Assembly (NCBI RefSeq): GCF_030704535.1
Contig: NC_081819.1
Span: 23,346,001 to 23,410,000, forward strand
DNA: 64,000 bases
Direction: 5' to 3'
From: Vitis vinifera
Taxonomy: Eukaryota; Streptophyta; Magnoliopsida; Vitales; Vitaceae
In this document: piece by piece, positions 34,694 to 46,523 of the stretch
Position numbering within the stretch: the stretch's first letter is position 1
Layout of the letters: every line of letters begins with the position of its first letter
Notes under the pieces: model-generated
Seen by the model: only the letters and a program-made list of their open reading frames with translations
Told to the model about the DNA's origin: nothing
The model's database searches: none
Made by a program: the position numbers and the translations under genes

Positions 34694-35985
34694 GTTCGTG
34701 AAGCAATTAGAGAAGTAGTGGAATTCCTTCAATAAATTTTATTTTGCCATTAGCGAAGAAGTAGTGGATTTACTTCAATAAATTTTATTTTGTTTTTGGA
34801 CTCTTTCTTGATGTGGGAATGGGATTGACTGAAGCATAAATAAATAATCAAATGAGAGGTCCAATGAATGGATTTTATCGCCTCTTCCATTCATTCCAAT
34901 TTTGCATTTCTCATCTTTTATTTTTATTTTATTTTATTCTTAAATTTTGCATGTAGCATTGAGTAATTGAAAAAGTAATGCTATATATGTAACATTGGGC
35001 ATCAATATGCTTTTTAAAGAAACTATTGAATTATTATTCTACTATAAAAAAAATATCGATTTATTTAGAGTTGTTTGATAATGATTTTAGAATATATTTG
35101 ATAGTGATTTTGAAATGTATTTTAAATATTTTTAATATTTAAAAAATAAAAATTTTGTTAAAAAAATTGAAAACACTTCCTAAAATCACTCATTTTTATA
35201 TTTCTCATTTAAATAAATTTAAAATATATAAAATTTTAATTATATTTAATTTTCTTTTATATTTTCTATAGTAAAACCAAATATAAAAAAACTTAACATT
35301 TCTTTCTTTCCTTAACCTTAACGTTTTTATTGGGACACTACTTATCAAATATAACCTCTAAAATAAGGTTGTTGCTCACAAAAAGTCCTATTAACTTTAG
35401 CATCCATTTCTCCTTCAAGAAAACTAGTAAGAGTGTGTTCCACAGTATCTTCATTCAAATTGCTTTTAGAGAGACCGTTTTCTTTACAAATGTTTCCAGG
35501 CAAAGTACTTTTTCAAAAGCGTTTCTTATACTAGAAGTGCTTTCTAAAAGCACTGCTAAAGAGACCCTAATTTGCCTCAACCCATACGCTAGTATGGTAG
35601 AGGGAGGCTCTTGCATTGTGATTGTTAGGAGAGACTCTTGCATTGTGAGTGTTAGGAGATTAAGTAGAAGACCTCATCTTCAAGTCTACATGTAATAAAA
35701 ATTATAAAATGATCCTGCGCCATATATAAAAAAAAACTACAGAAAGTAAGAGGTGATCAAAAGGGCGGTCAGTAGTCGAGCAGGCCAGGCCAGGTCGGAA
35801 GCGGACTGCTGGAGAACATCTTCACATTTCTCTCCTCCTATAGAGCCCCCTCCTCCGTCGAGAGAGAATGTCCCTCACAACTCCCTTCACCGTCGTAGGG
35901 CAAGAAGGGCAAGCACAAGATTATAACCACCTGATGAGGGATTTGCTCATTGTGGACCAATCAAGAATGGAAGTTAACCATAAGA
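34694..35985. other. Spacer and presumed MED12 3' flank
   Basis: AT-rich repeats to about 35700; 35740-35985 is less AT-rich and may be the old 3' UTR of the MED12 pseudogene. The 121-residue open frame at 35330-35695 has no recognisable motif. Confidence 0.45.
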
Positions 35986-38900
35986 TCAGCTGTCATCATC
36001 CGCGGCACCAATGTAGGTGAGGTCTGTTCGCCGCACTCTCACAGTCCCTCTAAGCCACTTAGATGCCCTAAGATTAGCGTGGTCACCACTGCCAATCACA
36101 GCAGTGTTACCTGAAGATGGTCCGGCCCCTGCCCCGTCTTCCAATTGCCTCCATGGATCAATTTCTATATCGTGGTCCTGCTGCAACGGCATATTCTTTA
36201 GTTTCCCAGGTCGCACCAAAGAACTGGAATTCCTTTGAGACTGGTTTGTATTTCCAGGGTGGAATGCAGGAAATGAGAGGCTCGGTTGAAGTGAAGCAAG
36301 GGCGGCGGAGGAGACAGATGGTGGCTGGCAAGAGATGGAACACCGGCCAGAAGGGACAAGAATTGGCATTGCAGCTTGGATACGCCAGCGGATGCAATTG
36401 CATGCAATCCAAGTCATTCTGCACGATAAATAAGATATGTAGAGAGACCATTCAGCATTCTTCCTTTTTTTGCCTTAAGATTTGAAGGTTGAACTAAAAA
36501 GTTCGTGCACACAAAGTGTTCGAAAAAGGAAGGGAGAAAAACAAAACTATACATGAAATCGGGCAATTCCCTATGGTCAAACAATTGTCATCGAGAGAAT
36601 TTAAGGGTATGCTCATTAACAATGAAATAATGTCAAATAGTATGTCAACAAATAATAGAATAAATTCTCTGCTCCCTCACGATCAAATCCAGAAAATTCC
36701 TTGATAGATTCAGTGGTTGACTTTGAGGCAGGCTTCGACTTTAGCCAACTCGGCTGACAACTGCTCAACAAACCATGGAGAACCAACAACAGCCGATCAA
36801 AGAGACTTTGCCAGATAAATCAAGAGAAGCAGCAGTAGAAGCCTCCATCAGTGACTCTGTCTCCCTCTTTGAGGGAGGACTCTGCATGGAATAAAGGGAG
36901 AGATAAGTATTACTGAGGCAAGACTTTGCCTCATGTTTCGTGATTGCTCCCTGACCAAGGACAATAAATTGTTTAAATGCTTGTCCTTTGTAATTTTACG
37001 CTGAAGGTACTTCACAATTTGAAGAAATGGCCAAACACAACCACACATGCATAAACCAATTTGTGTTGTCCCACATCGAATAGGGGAGAAAGTTCCTAGT
37101 GCTATACATGTAGAGGTTCATCTTAATCAAGTAAACGCATTTTAAAGCCGTGAGGACCCCTTTGGGTCCAAAGTAAACAATATTTACATAGTTGGGAGCG
37201 GGTCGTTACACAATTACTTCAAAAAAAAAAAGTCCATTTGTTAGCCAATAACTTGTAGGTGACCTACAAGAAAAATCAGCAGATTTGCATAGGTTTGTAA
37301 CATATGACTAGGTTATTAGTGGATCAAAAAGGCCAAAGCAAGCTTATACAGCAAGAATGAGTTATCTGTGACCAACATACATGGGAACAATTTCCAGTAA
37401 AACCAAACAAGCCACAAGACAAAGTGTTTCCGATAAAACACACAGTATTCAATGAATTGCACTGAGAGAAGCTTTAACGGGTTAGCATATAATTACCCTT
37501 CTGCACAAATGATAGGAAGCAATCTTAGGAGGAACTGCAACCCCAGTGCCATGGAAGCTCGCAATGCTGCAGGGGAGGGTCGTGCAGAATCAGCTACTCC
37601 AGTTGGTCGCCTAGCTAAACCAGGATTACCGCCTCTCATACCTTTCCTTTTATTGCCTTTGTTTGCAGGACCTTCAACTCCAGAAAGAACAGCTCCTGCC
37701 TGCTTAGTTGTCCCACGAGTAACTGTATTTATTTGTTGTTCAATAATATGCCTCTGCTTGATCAAATCACTTGCAAAGGCATTGCGTGAATCATCAGAGC
37801 TTTGATCTATGCAAGGAAGAACCAATTCAACAAGAGCTCTCTCAGTTGCATGCTGTTGGCTGACATTGAAACCTTCAAAGTTAGACATTTGGGTAGGACC
37901 CTTTTCCATATCTTTTGGAGTCTGTACCTTCTTCTACAACCTCCCCTTCTTCAAGGGAAGTGACTTCGAATTTCTTCTTATCTCCCTTGGTGGCAACTGG
38001 ATCCAAACTAGAATAAGACCAACCCTATGGCTTCCAAAACTGGACCTTAGTGGAGAGACCTTTACTCTCAGCAATATTAATAAGTCGTTGTCTAATGGAT
38101 TTCCTTCCAAATAGAACATCTTGACCTACCAAAAATCCATTTAGCTTGCAACAACGTTGAATCTGCCAAGGACCTCCCAAACAAGTGCACCACCTCTGAG
38201 AAAAGGGTTGCGGCATAAGGCCAGACAAGTAACCTTGTCAGAATGATCAGAATGAAGTTGTTCTCATTCATAGAAGCCACAGTTTTTTCAGGGTTGGGTG
38301 AGATAGAGTGAATAGCCTCTGCTAAGGACACATCATGGTTGTTGAGTTTTTCAACAAGGGCTTGTTCATTTAGCAAAAGCCTGAGCTCAACCCATTGCCA
38401 ATGAAATTTTGCAGGTTGCAGGGTATCTAAAATATGCACTAGCTTATCCAGAAGCTTGGTCTCATTTTCTGCATATGGAACTTTCGATTCAGCATGTTCA
38501 GAAACCCAATTTACATCATCTTGTGTGAATAAAGTGTTTGGCATTTTGCAATCAATGATGGCATTCAGGAAAAGCCTTGCACGTAGATGAACAAAGGTCA
38601 TAGCTCTCAAGTGCAGATCTGGACCATTCAACTCTAACATGGCTGCAAACTCAGAATCACTGGCATCTACAGCTACAAGATCATAGAAACTGTGAGTGTC
38701 TCTCATACACACATCCAGAAAAGGCAGATGCTTTGTGGCATCGCTTATGGCCATTGTTAAAGATTGATACAATTGGTGGATGTCCTCACGGTTTGTGATG
38801 TTAGCATTAAGAATAAATGGCCTCCATACAACAAATGAAAATATTGAATATGCAGGCGGAAATACTAAATTAAGAGGGAGTGTTCGTTGCATCCTTGATA

Positions 38901-39399
38901 GAGCTACTATAGATGGTTCACCCATGAGATCCACAACTAATCCATCACAAACAGTTTTGCAGTTCCCAATCAGCAGCCTAAACCAATGCACACAAACTTC
39001 AACTGAATTATCCACCTTAAAAGCCCCAAGTGACCTGGGATTCCCATTCGACTTATATCGTGTACTTCGTATAAATTGAATAACATCCAGGCCCTCCTTT
39101 AACCTGAAGACAGCTACCATCCTCTCCAAGCTAATGACTCCATGAATAACTGCCCCAATAACAAGTGCTGACGCAGCAGCTAAAATTTTGGTAGCTCTCC
39201 CAAGTTTGGCAGAGTTATTCAGAATTTCATTTGACACGGATGCATTGGAATCATGAATTTCAGGAGACAACTGAAACTGACTACGAGGAGCCTTTACAAG
39301 AGCAAAAGTTATAGCAAAAGCAAACGAAGCTTCTACTGCAAGTGCTATCTCAAATACACGGCTTTATCGCTCTCCAAGAGCTTTCTTAAGTAAGCATAG
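35986..39399 (-). pseudogene. MED12: MED12 (Mediator kinase-module subunit 12) 3' half, unprocessed pseudogene
   Basis: On the minus strand the sequence reads as the C-terminal half of plant MED12. It starts in ALGER...SRVFEIALAV, continues through a 392-residue open stretch (38092-39270), VGQDVLFGRKSIRQRLINIA, FEVTSLEEGEVVEEG, CIDQSSDDSRNAFASDLIKQ, SPAALRASMAL, NMRQSLASVIL and CSISCQPPSVSSAA, and ends DLTYIGAADDDS at 35986. In an intact cell MED12 joins CDK8, cyclin C and MED13. Decay: TAA at 39364-39366, a frameshift near 38130, TAG at 38025-38027 after QFWKP, a deletion after SVIL near 36910, and further shifts before 36450. Introns survive (donor at 37496, acceptor at 36951), so it arose by DNA duplication, not from mRNA. 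The 5' half is missing; a retrotransposon starts at 39400. Confidence 0.87.
37062..37210 (+). mobile_element. TRIM-like solo LTR (149 bp)
   Basis: Starts TGTGTTGTCCCACATCG, ends GGGTCGTTACA, and is flanked by perfect 5-bp duplications caatt (37057-37061 and 37211-37215). The internal phrases 'taaagccgtgaggacccc' and 'gggtccaaagtaaaca' are typical of short plant terminal-repeat retroelements with CCCACATCG starts. It lies in a MED12 pseudogene intron. A Cassandra-type assignment is possible but I do not see a full 5S-like promoter. Confidence 0.75.
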
Positions 39400-39963
39400 T
39401 GTCACGGACTTAGTCTTTTCCTAAGCTCGTGCGGCACTTAGACAAGTCAAGACACTTGATCTTGTTAAGTCAGCCTGACTCCCCATGCTTAGCTTGCTAG
39501 GCTAAGATGCTCACAACCGGAAAACTTTAGAAGTCGTGGTAGGCAACTCTTAAAGAATGAAAACTTTTATTACTCAAGGAAGCCTTTACAAGTGCTTTGA
39601 GAACTCACTTGCTTGGTGTCTTGGCCAAATGAGCCCCCCCCCCCCCCCCCTCGTCCCTCCCTCCCTTTCTTTCAAATTTATAGGCACCAATGGACCTCTC
39701 TAGAACCTTGGAGGGTTCCTTACAATTCAAGAACATTCTAGATCTTCCTACACTAATCTATGTACAAGAGGCTTTTAGAATTCTCTAGAAAGCCCTGGAC
39801 TCCTCTCATGCCTTCCACCAGGGTGTAGAGATGTGGAGACTTCTCTAGACATTTCTAAAAGCTTCTACACTCTTCCCACTAATGGCTAAGTGTAGGAGTC
39901 TCTAGAAGCTTCCTGGGCTCTATATAAACCCATTGGGAGGCTCATTTGAAGCATCATGTGACA
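39400..39963 (-). repeat. Chromovirus 3' LTR (complete, 564 bp)
   Basis: TGTCACGG at the low end and CATGTGACA at the high end, so the ends are short inverted repeats TGTCAC/GTGACA. On the minus strand 'gggtttatatagagcc' near 39918-39934 is the U3 TATA box. A C-run of about 20 bases near 39633-39650, followed by 'tccctccctcccttt', is absent from the other LTR. Confidence 0.92.
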
Positions 39964-39977
39964 CTCTCCCTCACCTG
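39964..39977 (-). other. Polypurine tract
   Basis: The minus strand reads CAGGTGAGGGAGAG immediately before the 3' LTR start, the expected place for plus-strand priming. Confidence 0.75.
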
Positions 39978-39999
39978 AGCTGCAGACGTCCTCGTCGCA

Positions 40000-40130
40000 C
40001 CTTCTGCCCGAAACTACTCAATCTGCTCTTGGAATTGCCATAGTGCATCTACTGGCTCCCAGCTAGCCTCGCTCTCTAGTAGTCCCTTCCATTTCACTAA
40101 GTACTCCGTAGCAGGAGGCACACCTCATCT
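40000..40130 (-). pseudogene. Chromodomain at the pol C-terminus
   Basis: After an in-frame TGA at about 40125 the frame continues with PPATEYLVKWKGL, EASWEPVDALWQF and QEQIE, then a TAG. This is the chromodomain that targets chromoviruses to marked chromatin. EYLVKWKG and SWEP are the conserved aromatic-cage segments. Confidence 0.85.
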
Positions 40131-41250
40131 CCTGATGACTCGGTCTACAATGATGTGTTCTACCTCCTTGTCATAGGAGGTCACGACTGTTGTAGGTGCC
40201 CTCTTAGACAACCCTCGGCTTGGATCATTCTTGTCTTCGTGATATGGTTTCAAGTAACTCACATGGAAGATAGGATGGATCTTCAACCTTGGTGGTAACT
40301 CAACTTTATAGGACACCTTGGCGACCTTCCTAAGTATAGAGAATGGTCCTTCATACCTCCTTACAAGGCCTTTATGCATTAGCCTTAATGATTTGAATTG
40401 TTGAGGAAGGAGCTTGACAAGTACCATGTCTCCAGCCTTGTACTCTATGTGACATCGCTTCTTATCAGCCCACTTCTTAATCTTCCTAGTGGCCCTGTCC
40501 AAGTATGAGCGTGCTATGTTAGCTTGCTCGTGCCATCCTTTTGCCAACTTGAAAGCCATCGGACTTCTCCCCATATAGCCTATCATTAATGTGTGAGGAG
40601 TTAAGGGTTGCTGCCCTATGGCTAGCTCAAACGGGCTCTTATTGGTTGCCTTACTCCTTTGCAAGTTGTATGAGAACTAGGCTATATCTAACAACTTAGC
40701 CCAATCCTTATGGTTGGCACTCACGAAGTGCCTCAAGTATAGCTCTAGCAAGGCGTTCACCCTCTCAGTCTACCCATCTGTTTGTGGGTGAAAGCTTGTA
40801 GAGAAGTGAAGCTCTAAACCCATAAGCTTGAAGAACTCTATCCAAAACTTCCCAGTGAAACGTGAATCGCGATCACTAATAATATACTTAGGCAACCCCC
40901 AATACTTGACTACGTGATTTAAGAATAACCTGACCATCTCCTCCACAATGCAGTCAATAGGAGTTGCAATGAAGGTCGTGTACTTAGAGAACCTGTCCAC
41001 TACTACTATGATAGAGTCGTTGTCCTCTGACTTGGGTAGCCCGATGATGAAGTCCATGGTGACGCTATCCCATAGGCGCTCTGCTATTGGTAGTGGTTCC
41101 AATAGGCCTCTAGGTTGTCCTTGTTCCACCTTGTCTTGTTGGCACACAAGACAAGTCCTTACATAGGCCTCAACTTCATCCTATATTTGAGGCCAATAGT
41201 AAGCCGACTCGAGTAGTGCCCTTGTGCGTCATTGCCCAAGGTGCCCAACC
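40125..41250 (-). pseudogene. Gypsy integrase
   Basis: TCLVCQQDKVEQ (end of the HHCC finger) is followed by the DDE core: TMDFIIGLPKS (first Asp), IISDRDSRFTGKFW (second Asp) and FHPQTDG ahead of the catalytic Glu. A TAG follows FHPQTDG. The C-terminal part (40125-40664) runs through KAGDMVLVKLLP and HPIFHVSYLKPY, the usual GPY/F-like end. Confidence 0.9.
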
Positions 41251-41458
41251 CACTTGGTGTCATGACACTTCTTAATCAGATTTCACCTTATATTCCCCCA
41301 CTTAGGCATGTAGATTCATCTCCCCTTAGTGTAGAGTAGGTCGTCTTCCACCCAGAACCGCTTAGTCTTCCCTTGTTGAATGCCAGGGCGATGAGGCTCT
41401 TAGCCATTGAATCATGTTGCAGCCCCTCCCTTAGAAGATCCATTATGTCTCCTTGGGG

Positions 41459-42600
41459 CTAACTCGTCATAAATGCTAGCTCTGCCTTACGACTTAGGGC
41501 ATTGACCATATGATTAGCACTTCTTGGCTTATACTCCAGCGTATGGTCGAACTCAACCAGGAAGTCTTGCCACCTAGCTTGCTTAGGACTCAGCTTCTTC
41601 TGTGTTTGGAAGTAGCTGATGGCAACATTATCGGTCTTCACTATGAAGTGAGACCCTAGAAGATAGTGTTTCTAGGTGCGCAAGAAATGGACGATGGCGA
41701 TCATTTCCTTTTCCTGCACTGTATAGCGCTTCTCCGTGTCATTTACCTTGTGGCTCTCGAAGGCGATTGGGTGCCTATCTTGCATAAGAACTCTCCCAAT
41801 AGCGAAGTCTAAGGCTTCTGTGTGTACCTCAAAGACCTTGGTATGGTTGGATAATGCCAACACCGGCTCCTCAGTCACAACCTTCTTCAAATCCTTAAAG
41901 GCTTGTTGGCACATTTCGTCTCATTCCCATGCCTTATTCTTCTTAAGAAGATCAGTGAGTAGAGATGCCCTTGCCGAATAGCCCTTGATGAATCGCTGGT
42001 AGTAATTAAATAAACCAAGGAAAGATCTGAGTTGAGGTACCTTGGTTGGTGCATCCCATTCTTGGATGACTTTCACTTTGCTATCATCCATCATCAGTTT
42101 GCCATCCTTGATGCGATGCCCTAGGAAGTTCACTTCTTCCTTAGCAAATAAGCATTTCTCCTTCATCACATGTAGCTCATTCTACCTTAGGATCTTGAAG
42201 ACCTTCCTTAAATGCTCTACGTGCTCTTTCAGGGTGTTACTGTAGATGACTATGTCATCCAGGTACACCACCACGAACTTGTCTAAGTAGGGGTGGAAGA
42301 TCTTATTCATGAGGGTGTAGAACGTTGCTGAGGCATTGGTGAGGCCAAAGGGCATCACTAAGAATTCGTATGAGCCATACCTGGTCACACATGTAGTCTT
42401 TGACTCGTCCCCTTCCGCAATCCTTACTTAGTAGTAGCTTGACCTTAAGTCCAACTTCGTGAAGTATCTCGCACTACCAAGTTGGTCAAACAAGTCAGCG
42501 ATGAGCGGAATAGGGTACTTGTTCTTTATCGTCACCTTGTTGAGTGCTCAGTAGTTGATACACATCCGTAAAGACCCATCATGTTTCTTTTGAAATAGGA
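41459..42600 (-). pseudogene. Gypsy reverse transcriptase and RNase H
   Basis: RT motifs: DGSLRMCINY at the start, [27 protein letters not shown] (the catalytic YLDD), NFLGHRI and [18 protein letters not shown]. RNase H: VLALSNHTKVFEVHTEAL, VLMQDRHPIAFES, EKEMIAIVHFLR, IVKTDNVAISYF and HMVNALSRK. In-frame stops separate the blocks (for example after CINY, ILR, AWE and FLRT). Confidence 0.93.
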
Positions 42601-43640
42601 CCGGCGCGCCATAGGGAGCCTTGGATGGTTGAATGAACCCTGTGTCCAGCAACTCCTTAAGTTGTCTCCTTAGCTCCTCTAGCTCGGGTGGCGCCATTCT
42701 ATATGGCCCCATAGCAAAGGGCTTAGCTCCTGGTTCCAACTCGATCTTATGATCTTCCTCTCTCCTAGGAGGAAGTCTTTTAGGCAACTCAGGCAACATC
42801 ACATCCTTGAACTCATCAAGGACTCTTTTGATTTCCTTAGGCATGGGTTCTCCCGACTTTTTATCATTTTCTTCCTTAAGAGTGGCGAGGTATGTCACCT
42901 CTTTCCTCTTTAACCCCTTCTTTACTTGCATAGCCAATAACATAGGGGTCTTGGGTGAACCTTCGGTGATCGTAGGGACCACGCATGGCTTCTCTTCCTC
43001 TAGGATAGCCATTAAGCGTAGGAAGGGTAGTGGCATAGCCTTGACCTTCTGTAGGAAGTCCATCCCTAGTATCATTTTGAAGTCGTCCATGGGTGCCACT
43101 GTGAAGTCAACCATTCCTTCCCGTGAGCCGATGTGCATGGTCACTTCGCGAGCTACTCTATGTGATGGCTTGGCAGCTAAATTAACTGCCTTGAGCCAAC
43201 CTCCTTCTTTGGATGCTTGGAGCTCCAGCCTCTTTGTCTCATCCTCTGAGACAAAGTTATGAGTGGCACTAGTGTCCACTAGGGTCTTGGTGCCCTTCCC
43301 ATTTACAAAGGTTTTTACATACATTAACCCTTTGTTTTGAGGCATCTTAGGCACCGACTTGGCCTTAAGGGCGTTTAGGAGTTGTAATGATCCCACATGA
43401 GCATTACTCTCCTCTTTTTCCTCAATCATAGCATTTAGGCATTTCTTCTTAGGACAGTCCTGTGCCCAGTGTGGACCATTGCATAGGAAGCAGTTGGTCC
43501 TAAGCGTGAACTCCTTCCGCTTGTTTTTGCCCTTACCATCCTTGCCACTAAAGGTCTTACTTGATCATTCCTTAGGGGTGTACCCTCTTGATCCCTTGTC
43601 TCCCCCACTTTGAGCATGACTACCCTTCGACTGTGGCTTG
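42548..43640 (-). pseudogene. Gypsy gag end and protease
   Basis: A CCHC-type knuckle (CFLCNGPHWAQDCP) lies near 43445-43495. It is followed by the protease region LVDTSATHNFVSE, where the usual catalytic DTG(A) has become DTS. The open frame at 42548-43429 then runs through VAPMDDFKMILGMDFL to the start of RT. Confidence 0.85.
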
Positions 43641-43649
43641 GGCTTGGAG

Positions 43650-44650
43650 GAGTCTCCCCTTTTATATTCCACCAAGGACTTTGCTACCTCCATGGGCGTG
43701 GCTAGGTCTTGGACATCGCGTCTCATCAACTCTTGCTTGGCCTAACTTTGCAAGTTGTCCATGAAGTTAAATAGTAACTCCTCCTCAGACATGTTGGATA
43801 TCTCAAGCATAAGTGTAGAGAACTCTTTGACATACTCACGGATCGAGCCTCTGTGCTTGAGACGCTTCATATTTTTCCTTGCCAAATAGGCCACATCTTC
43901 AGGGTAGAATTGCCTTTTGATTTCTTGCTTAAAAGCATCCCATGTATCTATGGTACACGTCTATTTTTCTATATCGGCAAACCTCCGACACCACCATAGA
44001 GTAGCATTATCAGTGAGGTAGAGGGTCGCGGTGCGTACCTTAATAGCTTCATCCGTCAGTGCGATAACCTCAAAGTAGCTCTCCATGTGCCACAAGAAGT
44101 TATCCAACTCCTTAGCATCCCTCTTGCCACTGAACGTGGGTGGCTTAGGCACCTCCACCCTTGGTGCCTCATGAGTGGCCATGACTCGTGCTGATACAAC
44201 AGTCTTATAGATGACCAACTCTTGTCGAATCTCCTGATCTCGGGCCTCTATGCGCGCAGCCAAGGCCTCCACCCTTGACTCCACACTAGCGAACATGTTC
44301 ATGACCTTGTCTTGGAAGGACATAAACTCCTCGTGTGACACCGATTGAACTTGTGAACCTAGCACCCCCTCACGAAGGTCTTGGATCTGCTCCTTTAGAT
44401 CCTCTAAACCCTTCTCCATGCCTTGCTTGATCAAGTCCACCTATTCCCGGGTATCCGCCATGGCTAGCTCCACCTTGGCTAGTCTTGCCTCCATGTTGGC
44501 TATGGTGTCATGGGATTTATCCTTCCTGCCTCTACCTCGTGTAGTGGGCTCAGTCTCCCTCCCACGGGTTTGCTCGCTAGTTTCCTCAACGTTGGAGCCC
44601 GACATGCTTTCCTTTACTATGCCTGCTTCGTAGCTGCGCTTTGATACCAA
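43650..44650 (-). pseudogene. Gypsy gag (capsid region)
   Basis: Contains a coiled-coil-like start (LEDLKEQIQDLRE, RVEALAARIEARDQEIR) and the capsid signature KPPTFSGKRDAKELDNFLWHM, then FYPEDVAYLARKNMKRLKH and SIREYVKEFSTLML. It is split by TAG at about 44440 and again near 43960. Confidence 0.85.
44638..44649 (-). other. Primer-binding site (initiator tRNA-Met type)
   Basis: The minus strand reads TGGTATCAAAGC two bases inside the 5' LTR. The standard plant tRNA-iMet site is TGGTATCAGAGC, so one mismatch is present. Confidence 0.88.
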
Positions 44651-44651
44651 T

Positions 44652-45126
44652 TGTCACGGACTTAGTCTTTTCTTAAGCTCGTGCAACACTTAGACAAGTC
44701 AAGACACTTGATCTTGTTAAGTCAGCCTGACTCCCAGTGCTTAGTTTGCTAAGCTAAGATGCTCATGACCTAAAAGCTTTAGAAGTTGTGGTAAACAACT
44801 CTTAAAGAATGGAAGCTTTTATTACTTTAGGAAGCCTTTATAAGTGTTTTGAAAACTCACTTGCTTGGTGTCTTGGCCAAATGAGTCCCCCTCCTATTTA
44901 TAGGCACCAATGGAACTCTCTAGAGCCTTGGAGGGTTCTTTACAATTCAAGAACATTCTAGATCTTCCTACACTAATTTATGTACAAGTCTATGTACAAG
45001 AAGCTTTTAGAATTCTTTAGAAAGTTCTGGACTCCTCTCATACCTTTCACTAGGGTGTAGAGATGTGGGGACTTCTCTAGGCATTTTTAGAAGCTTCTAC
45101 ACTCTTCCCACTAATGACTAAGTGTA
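44652..45126 (-). repeat. Chromovirus 5' LTR, truncated
   Basis: Matches 39400-39880 base by base apart from substitutions and the missing C-run. It stops at 'ctaagtgta' (45126), so the outer ~90 bases, including the U3 TATA box and the terminal CA, are gone. The element has lost its own promoter. Confidence 0.88.
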
Positions 45127-45266
45127 TAAGGATACAAGTAAATTGAATTTGAGTACGAACAATACTCTCTGAAAATGTGTACGGCACACGCACACCACGC
45201 CTTTTAAGTACTAACCGAAAAAAGTACACTTTGATAGGAGCTCAAACATCATCAAAAGATTGAGAA
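45127..45266 (-). other. Short unassigned coding-like fragment
   Basis: Minus strand, one frame: APIKVYFFRLVLKRRGVR continues open to the truncated LTR border, with a single TGA before it. I cannot name the family. It could be another piece of the broken locus that received the chromovirus, or chance. Confidence 0.2.
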
Positions 45267-46474
45267 TGTCACGCCCCAAGACCCACTCCAAGGGCGTGAC
45301 GGTCATTTCACACCTCAAACCCGAAGGCTTAAAGTATAATCTGACCCAAACAATCATATTGTAACTAGATGTTACCAATTACCAAATATCTGTTCAGAGT
45401 AGCGGAACAAAATCTAAAATCCTCAAAATTCAATTTCCAAATAACTTCCAAATACCAAAAAAATCCAAATGAACATAACTAATAGTTAAACAAAATCCAA
45501 CATAAAATCCTAAGTCAAATCCTAATGATGACCATTTTTCAGCCTAGCCATCACTCCTCACCCGAACTAAGAGTACCTGAAAATTTTCAACAATTGGGAA
45601 TGAGCTCACAGCCCAATAAGGAATATTAATGCAATTCATGGATCAAATATTTTCATTTCAAATAGGAGATATCAATTTTTTTTTTTCTCATCAAATATCA
45701 GAGTTCCAAAAATACCAATATATTCAAAATTCAACCAACCAATTTCATATCAAATTCAAACACTTTCACATCAGACTCAATCAAATCCATTCAATTTTTT
45801 TTTCATTACTCTGGTTATCAAATGTCAAATGCCCAGTTAGGTGGGACTTTTCAAATGGGTGGCTAGCCTCAAATTGTTCCTGGTGGACGGAACCAAACAC
45901 TACTAGTACTAGTAACCTCTAACCAAACCCCTAGAGGCTGGGGTTCAAATCAATTACATTCCCACCATGAAATGTAAAGGTCAACTATTATATCCCGTTG
46001 ACAGGGCCCAATAGTCAACTATTATATCCCGTTGACAAGGGCCAAATAAACCAGAGTGATGTTTTTGTTCAAGTATTCAAATTTACACAACATAATATCT
46101 CCATATTTTGTATCATAAATAAAACAAAATATTCCAACATAATATTTAGTGCAAAACAATTTGATCCATGCATGGTAACAAAATATAATTTTATTTTCCA
46201 CAATTCAAAATAACATATAAAATAATTTAATTTTATAAATATTGCATTAACTTCCCTTACCTCAAAAGAAGTCCTTGAAAGCTTGGGAGAAGAATAATTC
46301 TGAAAAAAAATATAATCTACTCTTCACCTAATATAACATAAGAGAAACAATTATTACTATTTATTTATAATTTAACTAATCTATTCCTTATTTAAATAAA
46401 ACTAATAAATTTCCAATTTGTTTCTAATAACACATTACTAATTTAATTAAATTATAACTTTATTTCGTTATAAA

Positions 46475-46523
<49 letters not shown>

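Larger units (their letters stand above)
39400..45126 (-). mobile_element. Ty3/Gypsy chromovirus, defective, 5' LTR truncated
   Basis: Two direct LTR copies (39400-39963 complete, 44652-45126 truncated) bracket gag-pol on the minus strand. Order of domains: gag, zinc knuckle, protease, RT, RNase H, integrase, chromodomain. Primer-binding site and polypurine tract are adjacent to the LTRs. The element is broken by many TAG/TGA stops, mostly at positions where the family has Gln, Trp or Arg. It entered the MED12 pseudogene in the CLLK codon region. Target duplications cannot be checked because the right end is deleted. Confidence 0.95.

Noticed and set aside
35330-35695. 121-residue open frame, plus strand
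   Set aside because: No motif, lies in a dispersed degenerate repeat, and codon use looks random.
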